DNA of 41,474 nt from Paracoccaceae bacterium (lineage in GTDB: Bacteria > Pseudomonadota > Alphaproteobacteria > Rhodobacterales > Rhodobacteraceae). Positions 1 to 8,961 of the stretch are shown here, in pieces (the first letter of the stretch is position 1; each line of letters starts with the position of its first letter). A program made the position numbers and the translations under genes. The notes beneath the pieces are model-generated. The model saw only the letters and a program-made list of their open reading frames with translations. It was not told the origin of the DNA and made no database searches. The stretch spans positions 1-41,474 of the forward strand of contig JACONJ010000026.1 in the NCBI GenBank assembly GCA_014323785.1, written 5' to 3'.

Positions 1-666
1 ATCTGGTGCTGGACCCGTTCTGCGGCTGCGGCACCACCCTTGAAGCCGCCGAAAACCTGGGCCGGAAGTGGTACGGCATTGACATCACGTATCTGGCCAT
101 CGGCGTGATCGAAACGCGCCTGTTCAACGCATTCGGGGACGAAGCCGGATACACGGTACACGGCGTACCCGCCGATATCGACGGGGCGCGCAACTTCTTT
201 GACCGCGATGACCGCACCAAGAAGGAATTTGAAAAATGGGCGGTCAGCCTGCTCAGGGGGTACGCCCAGGCCAGCGGCAAAAAGGGCGCGGATGGCGGGG
301 TGGACGGCTTCTTTCGCTTCGGGCGCGACCGCGAACATACCGCGATTATCTCGGTCAAGGGGGGGCAAGGCACTTGGTGTTCCGATGATCCGCGAACTTG
401 ACGCGGTGGTTTTGGCGCGCAAGGCACAGATTGGCATCTTCCTTACCCTCCATCCCCCAACAAGGCCGATGCGCGATTGGGCCGCCCAGGCAGGGACATT
501 CCAGGTGGAAGGGTTCGCCCCTGTCCCGCGCCTTCAAATCGTCACGATTGAAGATGCGATGGAACGGGGCGTACGCGCCGTGGACACGCCCCTGCGTCAT
601 GGCAGCGAGCTTGGGAAAGCCGTGCGCGAGGACGACACAACCGCACAAAACAGGATGGAGATATGA
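1..666 (+). pseudogene. DNA methyltransferase fused to nuclease-like domain (5' partial, frameshifted)
   Basis: The gene enters the window already open, so its N-terminus is missing. The first residues carry DPFCGCGTT, the AdoMet-binding motif I of DNA amino-methyltransferases. Its position near the C-terminal part of the catalytic domain fits a class in which the catalytic NPPY-type motif lies upstream, outside the window. After it comes a roughly 100-residue region with VDGF and ISVKGG, followed in another frame by GVPMIRELD and IGIFLTL, which resembles Mrr-like nuclease domains attached to methylases. The two halves are in different frames: the first runs to a stop at 401, the second to TGA at 664-666. 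Removing one G from the seven-G run at 359-365 restores a continuous ISVKGGKALGVPMIREL. The likely role is a modification enzyme of a restriction-modification or related system. The domain call is confident for the methylase and moderate for the nuclease part. Confidence 0.72.
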
Positions 667-823
667 TTCCATCGTCGAACAGGTTGCTCAGCGGCCAGCC
701 ATGCACGGCCAGCATACCGGACCAGCCAGCGCAACCAGTGCGCCGTTCGCCGGTGCGCTGATTCTTTACGGCCATCCCGTTTCATGGCATTTTCCGGCTG
801 TTTCAGGGAGGGAGGAGAAATCC

Positions 824-2065
824 ATGAAGTGCATTGAACATATGTCGTCGGAAGCCAATCGTCCGCGCCTAATCTCAAAATTCAGGAAGACTGAGCGAAC
901 GCTTTTGTCTGTCTTTATGCGTGCGCTCGAATTGATACCTTCGGTCAGGGCGGATTTTTTGAAAAAATGCGGGTACGGTGCCGGTCTGAGCAGCCGTTTC
1001 GCCGCGCATATGGAGGTGAGCTATTCATCAGAGAAATACCCTGACGGACGCCCCGATGGCCTGATGACTTGCCAGTATGCCTCCCGCGCCTGGGCCGCCT
1101 TCATAGAGGCAAAAGCCGACAAGTTCTCCATAAGGACAGATCAAATCGAAGGCTATGCTGAACTGGCATCCATGCTGGGCGTTAACGCCGTCATCTCCAT
1201 TTCAAACGAATTTGCCCGAAGTCCGTCCGAACCACCTTATCATCTTTCCGCAGGCAAGAGGCGCGGGCGGGACGTTTTTCATTTCGCATGGGCGGATATC
1301 CGCACGATGTTTGAATTGCATCGGTTTGACGGCAATCTGCCCGCTTTGGAAGCGGCAATCCTTGACGACTGTCTCAACTATTTCCGGGACAGCGCATCGG
1401 GCATTTTGACCTATGATTCGATGCCTTCTGAATGGCCTAAGTTTGTCCAATCCGCTGGCGTTGGTGTCGGCCTCCCTTCCAAAACGCCGGGGATAACAGA
1501 GATCGTGCGCGGATGGTAGCAGGAACGGCGGGATTTGAGATCGAAGATTCTTCACGAGCTGAAAGAGACCGTCGTCCTCCGGCACGAGGCAGGTGCCCAG
1601 GCAACGCTGGATGACATCCTGAAAGCGGACCGGAAATGCCTGACCGAACAATATGAACTCACCGCGCGATATCAGTTCAAGGCTGCGAAAATCGCCCTGT
1701 CAGTCCGCGCAGGACTGAAAGACATGAAAATCACGGTAACGCTTGACCTGCCCCCGCCGGAAAACAAGGGCGCGAGGGCAAGCGTGAACTGGTTTGCCAA
1801 AGCCGCCGCCAAAACCGGGACTGCGAACACGAGCGTTTTGTTTGATTGGCCGGGGCCGCGCAACAAGGTCTGGATGATGCTTGAAGAATTCATCCGCGAC
1901 CCGGACCCCGCGTTCAAAGGCCAGCAGAAGCCGCCAAAACGCATACTCCTTATGCGGGAAGTGCACGATGTTCGCCGCTTCAAAAGCCGAAAGCATTTTG
2001 TGACTGATACGGAAAGCGCGGTGATGTCTGTCGTCAGGGACGCAAGGACCGCCGGCTGGCTGTGA
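824..2065 (+). pseudogene. Hypothetical protein, possible PD-(D/E)XK-type, interrupted by in-frame TAG
   Basis: The start at ATG 824 is supported by a GGAGG-like ribosome-binding site just upstream. The frame runs to TAG at 1517-1519 (codon 232) and then continues open in the same frame to TGA at 2063-2065, which would give about 413 residues if the TAG were sense. The residues around the stop read IVRGW-stop-QERRDL, so a CAG-to-TAG transition (Gln lost) is the simplest explanation. The N-terminal half contains PDGRPDGLM followed by AAFIEAKADK, a D...ExK arrangement compatible with a PD-(D/E)XK nuclease core. The C-terminal half has VPPPENK-like and VHDVRRFKSRK stretches that I recall from a conserved uncharacterised family, but no function is assigned. 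A TTG at 1535 could allow a separate downstream product, though this is unlikely. It sits in an accessory block next to a methylase remnant. Confidence 0.62.
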
Positions 2066-2127
2066 TTCGGGGTCACTGCCAGACAGACCTATTGACCAGC
2101 CACCGGAAACCCTTCCATATCGCGGGC

Positions 2128-3927
2128 ATGACCGATCCCTCCCGCATCCGCAATTTCTCTATCACCGCCCATATCGACCACGGGAAATCGACCCTGGCCG
2201 ACCGGCTGATCCAGATGACCGACACGGTGGCCGCCCGCGATATGCAGGACCAGCTGCTCGACAGCATGGATATTGAGCGTGAGCGCGGGATCACCATCAA
2301 GGCCAACACTGTGCGCATTGAATACCCCGCGCGGGACGGGCAGACGTACATCCTCAACCTTATCGACACGCCCGGCCATGTGGATTTCGCCTATGAGGTC
2401 AGCCGCTCAATGCAGGCGGTGGAGGGGTCGCTTTTGGTTGTCGATGCCTCGCAAGGGGTTGAGGCGCAAACCCTGGCCAATGTCTATCAGGCGATTGATG
2501 CGGGCCATGAAATCATCCCGATCCTGAACAAGGTCGACCTGCCCGCGGCCGAACCGGACCGGGTGCGCGCACAGATCGAGGACGTGATCGGGATCGCGGC
2601 CCATGACGCCATAGAGATTTCCGCCAAAACGGGCCTTGGCATCCCCGATGTGCTCGAGGCCATCGTCCACCGCCTGCCCACACCCCGGGGAACCCGGGAG
2701 GCCCCGCTCACAGCCATGCTGGTGGACAGCACCTATGACCCCTATCTTGGCGTTGTCGTCCTGTTCCGCGTCATCGACGGGGTCATCCGCAAGGGCGACA
2801 GAATCAGGATGATGAAAACGGGCGGGGCCTATGGCATTGACCGGCTCGGCGTCTTCCGCCCGCAGATGGACGACATCGCCGAACTTGGCCCGGGCGAGAT
2901 CGGCTTTCTTACCGCGTCGATCAAACAGGTCCGTGATACCCGCGTGGGCGACACGATCACGCACGAAAGGGCCCCTGCCCCCGCCCCCCTGCCCGGCTTC
3001 AAACCCGCGCAGCCGGTGGTGTTCTGCGGCCTGTTCCCCGTGGACGCGAATGATTTCGGGGATATGCGCGACGCGATTGAGAAACTCGCGCTCAACGACG
3101 CCAGTTTCACCTATGGGATGGAGAGCTCTGCCGCCCTCGGCTTTGGCTTTCGCTGTGGGTTTCTGGGGCTACTCCACCTCGAGGTGATCCGCGACCGGCT
3201 GGAACGCGAATATGATATTAACCTGATCACCACCGCGCCTTCGGTTATCTACCACGTTCATATGCGCGACGGCACATTGCGGGAACTGCACAACCCCGCC
3301 GACATGCCGGACCTGACCCATGTGAGCCACCTCGAGGAACCGCGGATCAAAGCCACCATCCTGGTGCCGGATGCTTACTTGGGCGATGTGCTGAAACTCT
3401 GCCACGAACGGCGGGGAATGCAGCTCAACCTTACCTATGCGGGCAGCCGGGCGATGGCGGTGTATGACCTGCCCCTAAATGAGGTCGTTTTTGATTTCCA
3501 CGACCGGCTGAAATCGGTAACAAAAGGCTATGCAAGTTTCGATTACCAGATAGAGGGTTACCGCCAGGACCAGCTCGTGAAAATGCAAATCCTGGTGAAT
3601 GATGAACCGGTCGACGCCCTGTCCATCATGGTCCACCGGGACCGGGCGGAACAACGGGGCCGCGCCATGTGCGAAAGGCTGAAGGATCTGATCCCCCGCC
3701 ACATGTTCAAAATCCCGATCCAGGCCGCAATCGGCGGGCGCATCATCGCCCGCGAAACCCTGCCCGCCCTGCGCAAGGATGTGACCGCAAAATGCTACGG
3801 CGGCGATATCACGCGCAAACGCAAACTGCTGGAACAGCAGAAAGCAGGCAAAAAGAAAATGCGCCGCTTCGGAAAGGTGGACATCCCGCAATCGGCGTTT
3901 ATAAGTGCCCTGAAGATGGAGGGGTGA
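2128..3927 (+). CDS. lepA: Elongation factor 4 (LepA), ribosome back-translocating GTPase
   Basis: LepA is a translational GTPase that binds ribosomes in the cytosol or at the inner membrane and remobilises stalled complexes or aids initiation. The 599 residues match the usual family length. G1 is AHIDHGKST near residue 14, G3 is DTPGH near residue 80 and G4 is NKVD near residue 134. The LepA-specific C-terminal domain with [11 protein letters not shown] and a KVDIPQ-like end is complete. The frame is open back to 2062, but ATG 2128 ([12 protein letters not shown]) gives the conserved N-terminus. It lies 62 bases after the preceding broken gene, and its stop is only a few bases from the start of the ATPase gene, so the two may be co-transcribed. 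Base composition is typical of the housekeeping genes here. Confidence 0.97.
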   Translation: MTDPSRIRNFSITAHIDHGKSTLADRLIQMTDTVAARDMQDQLLDSMDIERERGITIKANTVRIEYPARDGQTYILNLIDTPGHVDFAYEVSRSMQAVEGSLLVVDASQGVEAQTLANVYQAIDAGHEIIPILNKVDLPAAEPDRVRAQIEDVIGIAAHDAIEISAKTGLGIPDVLEAIVHRLPTPRGTREAPLTAMLVDSTYDPYLGVVVLFRVIDGVIRKGDRIRMMKTGGAYGIDRLGVFRPQMDDIAELGPGEIGFLTASIKQVRDTRVGDTITHERAPAPAPLPGFKPAQPVVFCGLFPVDANDFGDMRDAIEKLALNDASFTYGMESSAALGFGFRCGFLGLLHLEVIRDRLEREYDINLITTAPSVIYHVHMRDGTLRELHNPADMPDLTHVSHLEEPRIKATILVPDAYLGDVLKLCHERRGMQLNLTYAGSRAMAVYDLPLNEVVFDFHDRLKSVTKGYASFDYQIEGYRQDQLVKMQILVNDEPVDALSIMVHRDRAEQRGRAMCERLKDLIPRHMFKIPIQAAIGGRIIARETLPALRKDVTAKCYGGDITRKRKLLEQQKAGKKKMRRFGKVDIPQSAFISALKMEG

Positions 3928-3933
3928 TACGTG

Positions 3934-5100
3934 ATGCAACTGTTTGACAGAATGGAATCGGAAAACCTGGTGATCGATGGCTTCCTGGGCTTCCGGGAAA
4001 CGCGCGTCCAGATACGTCCCTTCACATCCTTAATCGGGCCGCAAGCCTCCGGAAAAAGCGTCATCGCAAAGCTTGTCTTCTTCTTCCGGAATTATATTGA
4101 GGATCTTTACATTTTTGGACTAGAATCTCAAGACAGACGAGCTGATTTTAACATCGAACAGTGTAATAGATTTGAGAATCTCTTCCCGGAAGCATGGGAA
4201 AAGAATACCCGATTCAAAATCTCATATCAATATAAGCGCACGGAAATCGACATTGAGAAGAACAAAAATTCAAACTCGATCAAGATAAAACTGGGTAAGA
4301 ACGAAGAACAGATGGTTCGTTCTACCCACAGGGAGTACCGCCAGTGGGTTGACGCCCAATATCATGATGAGCGGCGATATACCTTGCCAAGCACTTCTCT
4401 GTTCTTCCGGGAAAATAACTTGCGAAAGACGCTTCCGTCAGTTTTGCATGTGCCAGCTGGACGGGCTTTTCTTTCGAATATACATGACAATGTTTTTTTG
4501 TTTCTCTCCGAGGAGGATAGAATTGACCCGGTAAATGTGGAGTTCGGAACATTCTTCGAGTGGGCAAAAAAACGCTATTCCACAAATCGAGATGAATTAA
4601 AAGATGCAAAAATAAAAATTTCCAGTATCTTGCACGGCGATTTCTACCGTGAAAAGAATAAAGATTACATCAAAACAACCTGGGGCAAGGTTCCCCTGTC
4701 CTGTGCATCTTCAGGTCAGCAGGAAGCGTTGCCAATGCTGCTTGCGGCTGTGCTATACCCCGCCAAAGACCGGATAAACGATCTGCTGATCATAGAAGAA
4801 CCCGAAGCCCACCTATACCCTGCGGCACAGCGTGATGCACTGCGCCTGATCGTCGAAAACTGCGTGGCGCGGGAATCAAAACTCCTAATCACCACACACA
4901 GCCCCTATATTCTAACCTGCATGAACAATGAAATCCATCGGCTTCCCGGCATAAAACCGCTGGTCGCCGCCTATTACGTCGCAGACGGAACCGCTACATC
5001 CATCTTTGACAAAGAACTTCGAATCATAGATATCGAGCAGATCGACAACGTATCATTCGAAATTGCCAATGAATTCTCGGAACTTTATAACGATGAATAA
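3934..5100 (+). CDS. AAA/ABC-type ATPase (AAA_15/AAA_21-like), candidate defence ATPase
   Basis: This is a 388-residue SMC/ABC-like ATPase. Walker A is GPQASGKS at residues 35-42, an ABC-signature-like SSGQQEALP lies near 257, Walker B LLIIEEPEAH near 284, and the THSPYIL switch/H-loop near 320. There is no C-terminal TOPRIM domain, so it is not a standard OLD nuclease. The ATG at 3934 sits behind GGAGGGG overlapping the end of lepA; GTG 3931 is an alternative start. Its 3' end overlaps the next gene by 8 bases, indicating translational coupling. The middle of the gene is clearly AT-richer than lepA, a sign of transfer. Such ATPases commonly pair with a small nuclease or toxin in phage defence (Septu, PARIS and OLD-like systems are examples of the architecture), but the partner here differs from PtuB and AriB as I know them. 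The exact role is unknown. Confidence 0.85.
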   Translation: MQLFDRMESENLVIDGFLGFRETRVQIRPFTSLIGPQASGKSVIAKLVFFFRNYIEDLYIFGLESQDRRADFNIEQCNRFENLFPEAWEKNTRFKISYQYKRTEIDIEKNKNSNSIKIKLGKNEEQMVRSTHREYRQWVDAQYHDERRYTLPSTSLFFRENNLRKTLPSVLHVPAGRAFLSNIHDNVFLFLSEEDRIDPVNVEFGTFFEWAKKRYSTNRDELKDAKIKISSILHGDFYREKNKDYIKTTWGKVPLSCASSGQQEALPMLLAAVLYPAKDRINDLLIIEEPEAHLYPAAQRDALRLIVENCVARESKLLITTHSPYILTCMNNEIHRLPGIKPLVAAYYVADGTATSIFDKELRIIDIEQIDNVSFEIANEFSELYNDE

Positions 5101-5509
5101 ATGTGTTTCAAAAACAAAGGATCCTAGGATCGTCTTTGCCGAAAATCGCCAGAAAGCAACCTTTCTGAACCCGAACGGGCGAGAAGTTAAGCGGGTCAAA
5201 GTTGATGGCTGCGCCATCACATCAGGGCTTCGGTGCGACGGCATGCTATCAGACCCGGATCGATGCAACTGGTACATCGAGTTAAAGGGTAAGGGAATTG
5301 AGCATGCATTCAAACAGATACGTAACTCGATTTTACAACTTAATCAAAAGTTCGGTAACTTACCGACTATCGCCATCATCGTGGCCAGTCGTGTAAAGGC
5401 ACCAGCAAATGCCGTGTTTGACAAGGCTACTGCACGGGCAAAGACAGAGAGGAGGCTGCAATTAAAAAACGCCAAACTCTATAGGAAGGCTAGGGTAGAA
5501 CTTGATTGA
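5093..5509 (+). CDS. Small PD-(D/E)XK-like protein, partner of upstream ATPase
   Basis: This gene encodes 138 residues, starting at ATG 5093 inside the last codons of the ATPase gene. The frame is open slightly further upstream, but the coupled ATG is favoured. The central part shows RCDGML (Asp 49) and then YIELKGKG (Glu 63, Lys 65), the D...ExK signature expected of a PD-(D/E)XK nuclease core, followed by an amphipathic helix HAFKQIRNSI and a hydrophobic strand IAIIVAS. The C-terminus is rich in Lys and Arg, consistent with nucleic-acid binding. I cannot name the family. Overlap with the ATPase gene suggests a two-component machine in which the ATPase regulates or delivers this putative nuclease; this is inference from context. 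The pair ends at 5509, facing a minus-strand module across a 164-base gap with no clear terminator. Confidence 0.75.
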   Translation: MNKCVSKTKDPRIVFAENRQKATFLNPNGREVKRVKVDGCAITSGLRCDGMLSDPDRCNWYIELKGKGIEHAFKQIRNSILQLNQKFGNLPTIAIIVASRVKAPANAVFDKATARAKTERRLQLKNAKLYRKARVELD

Positions 5510-5673
5510 CCGCGCACCAATGAAAGAACCACCCCCGCAAACCAGAACGCCGCTAAATCCCGCGTCGTAGCTCCTGTTCCAAATGGTCTGTTGTCCTAAT
5601 CTAGTAGTTAGAGCACCCTTAAAACAAGAGGTAAATGGGTGGGTGAGGAACAAAATCGGTTTTTTGATTGGTG

Positions 5674-6393
5674 CTAAAACCTCTCAAACACGTTTTGCAA
5701 TAGCGTCTCAATTTGGGCGGCAGATTTATTCACGGAAACCTTCAAACTATTCGGGTGACCGCACCCGTTGCGCAGCTCAAGACATTTCTTGAGTTCCGCC
5801 TTGACGTTCTTACCGATGATCGAAAGTGTCTCGATACGATCCAGAAATTCAACGTCCCCCATCTTGCCGATATCGTCCTGCGACTTTGCAGGCTTCCACT
5901 TTCCATTGACGCGCCCAGCCTCGGCGTTGAATGCGTCAAGATGATTTTGATGAACGTGTTTTTGCAGAATATCTACCGCACCGAGCCACGACATAACAAT
6001 GGCCGAACGGTACAGCCCGGCCTCATGGCACTTGATCGCTTCCTCTATGAAGTTGCGCGTCTGTTCGTCAGTGATTTTGGCAAGTTTGCTGCGCAAATCA
6101 ACGGCAACCTGTATTGCGGTTGAGCTGATCGCAGCAACTCCCACGCTGCGCAGATGATCCCTGCCTGCCTCCGTCAACTCCCACCCTGTCGTTAGGATTG
6201 CCTTGCCTTTGGATCCGCTTAAGGTTGCAGATATATTCCACTTACGCATGGCCCGAAAACCTGCCGCGTCGGCTATCTGCCTGATCTTTGATACTGAAAC
6301 AGGATGCTCCTGCGTTGCCAAAACAAGCAGAACCTTATCAATCTTGCCAAGATCCTTGTGCAACCACTCCTTCAGCTCATCCGATGTCAGCAA
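5674..6393 (-). CDS. HEPN-like domain protein with N-terminal winged-helix-like region
   Basis: The gene encodes 239 residues. The first 80 or so residues (DKVLLVLATQEHPVSVSKIR, then WELTEAGRDHL) look like a winged helix. The remainder is mostly helical, with AIKCHEAGLYRSAIVMSWLG followed near the C-terminus by LRNGCGHPNS. That last stretch contains R-N-x3-H, the R-x4-6-H motif of HEPN ribonucleases and toxins. Known HEPN proteins act in toxin-antitoxin and abortive-infection systems by cleaving RNA; that this protein does so is inferred. Its start overlaps the end of the upstream gene by 17 bases, so the two are translationally coupled. It converges with the ATPase/nuclease pair. It could instead be a non-catalytic HEPN scaffold. 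Confidence 0.72.
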   Translation of the reverse strand: MLTSDELKEWLHKDLGKIDKVLLVLATQEHPVSVSKIRQIADAAGFRAMRKWNISATLSGSKGKAILTTGWELTEAGRDHLRSVGVAAISSTAIQVAVDLRSKLAKITDEQTRNFIEEAIKCHEAGLYRSAIVMSWLGAVDILQKHVHQNHLDAFNAEAGRVNGKWKPAKSQDDIGKMGDVEFLDRIETLSIIGKNVKAELKKCLELRNGCGHPNSLKVSVNKSAAQIETLLQNVFERF

Positions 6394-6904
6394 GTTGTCC
6401 CTCGATCTTCTTCATCTCCTCGGCACTAAGAGCATAGGTAGCCTTCGAAATTCCGTTGATAAGCTTATTCTTTACTAGACTGGTGAGACTGGCTGTCAGG
6501 TTTCGTCCCATACTAGCCTTGTAGTAAGATGTGGCACTCTGCATCTCCGCAAGAATATCTGATCGACTGCAGTCTTTCTTCTTTTGTACGATCTGCAATT
6601 GAGCCATTGCACAAATCGCCAGATCAGGCCCGGTCTTTGAATCAAGACGGGCTGCAATAGTGGCCGTCGAGAAGGTAGACCCTCCGTTCGCGGTATGAAT
6701 ACCATCCGCGTTTGCATGAGGCACCTCCTCGGCGGATACCGGCGTCGATGTTTCTAACGGCACCTTGTCGACCAGCCCTGCCATGGTTTCCAAAAGGTCT
6801 TCTATGACGCCACCAGAAAGGAATGCGGGGTCGCCCTCATATTCAAGCTCCATTGAACCGACTTTAAGCCTGACCTTGGTGACTTGAGGTGTAGAATCCG
6901 ACAC
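6377..6904 (-). CDS. Hypothetical protein, C-terminal winged-helix-like, partner of HEPN gene
   Basis: This 175-residue protein is unrecognised by name. Residues 10-45 (VRLKVGSMELEYEGDPAF, then VIEDLLETMAGL) form a compact beta-plus-helix segment reminiscent of N-terminal modules in accessory proteins. A low-complexity linker with Thr and Ser follows. The last 75 residues (AICAMAQLQIV, SRSDILAEMQ, SLTSLVKNKLI) look like a helix-turn-helix or winged-helix fold. It is the first gene of a two-gene minus-strand operon, and its last codons overlap the HEPN gene. An antitoxin, regulator or sensor role for the HEPN partner is plausible but not shown by the sequence. No strong Shine-Dalgarno sequence is visible upstream of ATG 6904. 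Confidence 0.68.
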   Translation of the reverse strand: MSDSTPQVTKVRLKVGSMELEYEGDPAFLSGGVIEDLLETMAGLVDKVPLETSTPVSAEEVPHANADGIHTANGGSTFSTATIAARLDSKTGPDLAICAMAQLQIVQKKKDCSRSDILAEMQSATSYYKASMGRNLTASLTSLVKNKLINGISKATYALSAEEMKKIEGQLADIG

Positions 6905-7001
6905 CGGTTCCCTCCATTGTTAGCAACATCAATGAATCATACTATCTCAAAATTGAGTAGACGTCAACCCTTATTCCACCCACCCCCTTGAACCGCCACG
7001 C

Positions 7002-8072
7002 ATGCCATGCCACATTCCGCCCATGCTTCGCGTCCCGTTCACCCCTCCGGCCCGGCCGAAATGCGCCCTGATATGTATGGTGCGCGATCAGCCGGATATG
7101 ATTCCGATCTTCCTTGGTGCCCATATCCATCTTTTTGACAGGATATTCCTGCTGGACCACATATCCGCCATTGACCTGCGCGGCCTGACAATCCCGCGCG
7201 TGGAAACCTTTCGCATCGCGCTGAAACCGTATCTTCAGCTGGTCTATCCCAATTTCCTGATCCGCGCCCTGAAGCTGCAATCGGAATTTGACTGGATTTT
7301 CATCCTTGACGCGGATGAATTCCTGCTGACCGAACGCGACAAACTCGGGGCCATGCTGCACCAGTGCCGCAGGGCACCTTACGTAAAACTTCACTGGCAA
7401 AACGGGATTTTCCAGGCAACAGATCAAATCACGCCAACAACTGCCCTGCGCTACCGCTACACATCCCCGGAACGCAAGGTTGCGGCCAATACGCGCACCA
7501 TTGGCAAGACGTTCAACTTCACGCCCGGCTTCCACAGGATGAAATATGGCGCGTTGGCCAAAATCAATCCCCTGGTCGGGCGACCCCAAACGCTGCCCCT
7601 GCCAATCACGCACATCCCCCTTGGATATACGCGGGACTTTGCCGCGAAAGCGAACTGGCAGGCGGGATTTCGTCCCGGCCGCTTCTCTGACTACATCGTC
7701 AAAAAGAAACCCGCACATTACACATCGGCCTGCGCACGGCTGGTGGATGGCACCGCCAGCCTTGAAGACCGCCTGCTTGTCGCGGCCTTCTACCGGTCCC
7801 CTGATCCGTCCCAGACCATACCCGAAACTGTCAGTTGCGATGATTTTGAACGTATTGACCTGCCCCGCTATGTGGACACCCAAACCGCACGTCACGCGGC
7901 AGCATTCTTTGCACAGGCCCCGGTGGCTGCGCCCGTACCCCCCCCGGACCTTACACCGCACGAGGAACGCCTTGTGGCCCTCGCCCGGAACCGCGTGAAC
8001 TATTTCACGCCGCAAATGGAACAGATGCTGACCCTGGATGTGAACAACAGGCTGATTGCCGCCGCCGCGTAA
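7002..8072 (+). CDS. Family 2-like glycosyltransferase (Glyco_tranf_2_4 type)
   Basis: The gene encodes a 356-residue cytosolic enzyme. The N-terminal part CALICMVRDQPDMIPIFLGAH, with FDRIFLLDH, matches the GT-A start of Glyco_tranf_2_4 proteins, which transfer sugars to surface polysaccharides. The metal/nucleotide-sugar motif is DADEF near residue 105 (FILDADEFLLTE). The downstream LHWQNGIF and HIPLGYTRDF segments also fit the family. ATG 7002 gives the full frame; ATG 7023 (MLRVPF) is an equally possible start because neither has a clear ribosome-binding site. The acceptor is unknown. It stands alone between the HEPN operon and a converging hydrolase gene, so no polysaccharide cluster supports a specific substrate. 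Confidence 0.82.
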   Translation: MPCHIPPMLRVPFTPPARPKCALICMVRDQPDMIPIFLGAHIHLFDRIFLLDHISAIDLRGLTIPRVETFRIALKPYLQLVYPNFLIRALKLQSEFDWIFILDADEFLLTERDKLGAMLHQCRRAPYVKLHWQNGIFQATDQITPTTALRYRYTSPERKVAANTRTIGKTFNFTPGFHRMKYGALAKINPLVGRPQTLPLPITHIPLGYTRDFAAKANWQAGFRPGRFSDYIVKKKPAHYTSACARLVDGTASLEDRLLVAAFYRSPDPSQTIPETVSCDDFERIDLPRYVDTQTARHAAAFFAQAPVAAPVPPPDLTPHEERLVALARNRVNYFTPQMEQMLTLDVNNRLIAAAA

Positions 8073-8102
8073 GCACCGGGCGCACCCCGGCCAGCGGCGG
8101 GT

Positions 8103-8888
8103 TCAGCAACCCGCCCCGCCCGGCCCAAGGGCCCGCAGAAAGGCCTCCACCGCCGCCGCAAACTCCCGCGGCCTGTCGGCATGCAGCCAGTGGCCGGCAC
8201 CGGGCAATTTCGCAAACCGCGCCCGGGGAAACTGCGCCCGAATCGCGCCGCGATGTTCCGCCCGGACATAGTCGGACTCCCCCCCCGACAGAAACAGGGC
8301 CGGCCCCGCAAACTGCCCCGGCGGGTCCGGCCAGCCGATGATGTCAGGCATGAACGCCGCCAGCACCTCCAGGTTCAGCCGCCAGCGTTTTGCCCCGATA
8401 TCCAGCGATTGCAGCAGAAAGGCCCGCACCCCCGCCTCGGGCACCCGCGCCCCAAGTGCCACATCCGCAGCGCGCCGGGTGGTGATCCGGGACAAATCAA
8501 CCGCCCGCAGCGCGTCAATCAGGTGAATCTGGCTGTGGCCATAGGCAACAGGCGCAATATCGGCCACCACCAGGCCGCGCACGCACCCCGGATGGCCCAG
8601 CGCAAGGGCTATGGCCACCTTGCCCCCCATGGAATGCCCAATCACATCCGCCTGGCCCCCGCATTCGGCAATCACCCCGGCCAGATCGCCCGCCATATCC
8701 GCATAAGTATGGCTGGGCGCATGGCCGCTGTTCCCATGGTTGCGCAGGTCAACAGTGATAACACGCCGCGCTGCGGACAGGCCCCTGGCAATGGCGGTCC
8801 AGTTGCGCGCCGAACCGAACAGGCCATGCACAATCAGAACGGGCGGGGCCGCCGCGTTGGTGCCGTATTCCGTTGTGGCAAGCTGCAT
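8103..8888 (-). CDS. Alpha/beta-hydrolase (YbfF-like esterase)
   Basis: This 261-residue serine hydrolase is predicted to be cytosolic. An oxyanion-hole HGLFGSARNW lies near residue 24, DLRNHGNSGHA near 50, and the nucleophile elbow GHSMGG near 93. A late Asp in SDYVRAEHR and the catalytic His in GAGHWLHADRP complete the triad. This pattern is that of YbfF/YwfM-type acyl esterases. The frame is open to 9017, but the first 43 residues of that longer version are Arg/Gly-rich and unconserved in style, and ATG at 8888 gives the canonical MQLATTEYG start. The substrate cannot be inferred. It converges with the glycosyltransferase gene across 30 bases. Confidence 0.88.
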   Translation of the reverse strand: MQLATTEYGTNAAAPPVLIVHGLFGSARNWTAIARGLSAARRVITVDLRNHGNSGHAPSHTYADMAGDLAGVIAECGGQADVIGHSMGGKVAIALALGHPGCVRGLVVADIAPVAYGHSQIHLIDALRAVDLSRITTRRAADVALGARVPEAGVRAFLLQSLDIGAKRWRLNLEVLAAFMPDIIGWPDPPGQFAGPALFLSGGESDYVRAEHRGAIRAQFPRARFAKLPGAGHWLHADRPREFAAAVEAFLRALGPGGAGC

Positions 8889-8961
8889 GCCGCGCACTAT
8901 AACGGCCACACCCCGCCCCGGCCAAGGGCACAGCGGCCCGAAAATATCTCCAGAACGGACC

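Noticed and set aside
5590-5650. Stretch with TAGTTAGAGCA resembling a tRNA D-arm
   Set aside because: The putative anticodon loop lacks the required T at position 33 and no acceptor or T-arm can be folded. At most it is a degenerate remnant.
5650-5675. AATC-GGTTTTTT-GATT as a terminator between convergent defence modules
   Set aside because: The stem is only 4 bp and the T-run is in the loop, so it is not a credible intrinsic terminator.
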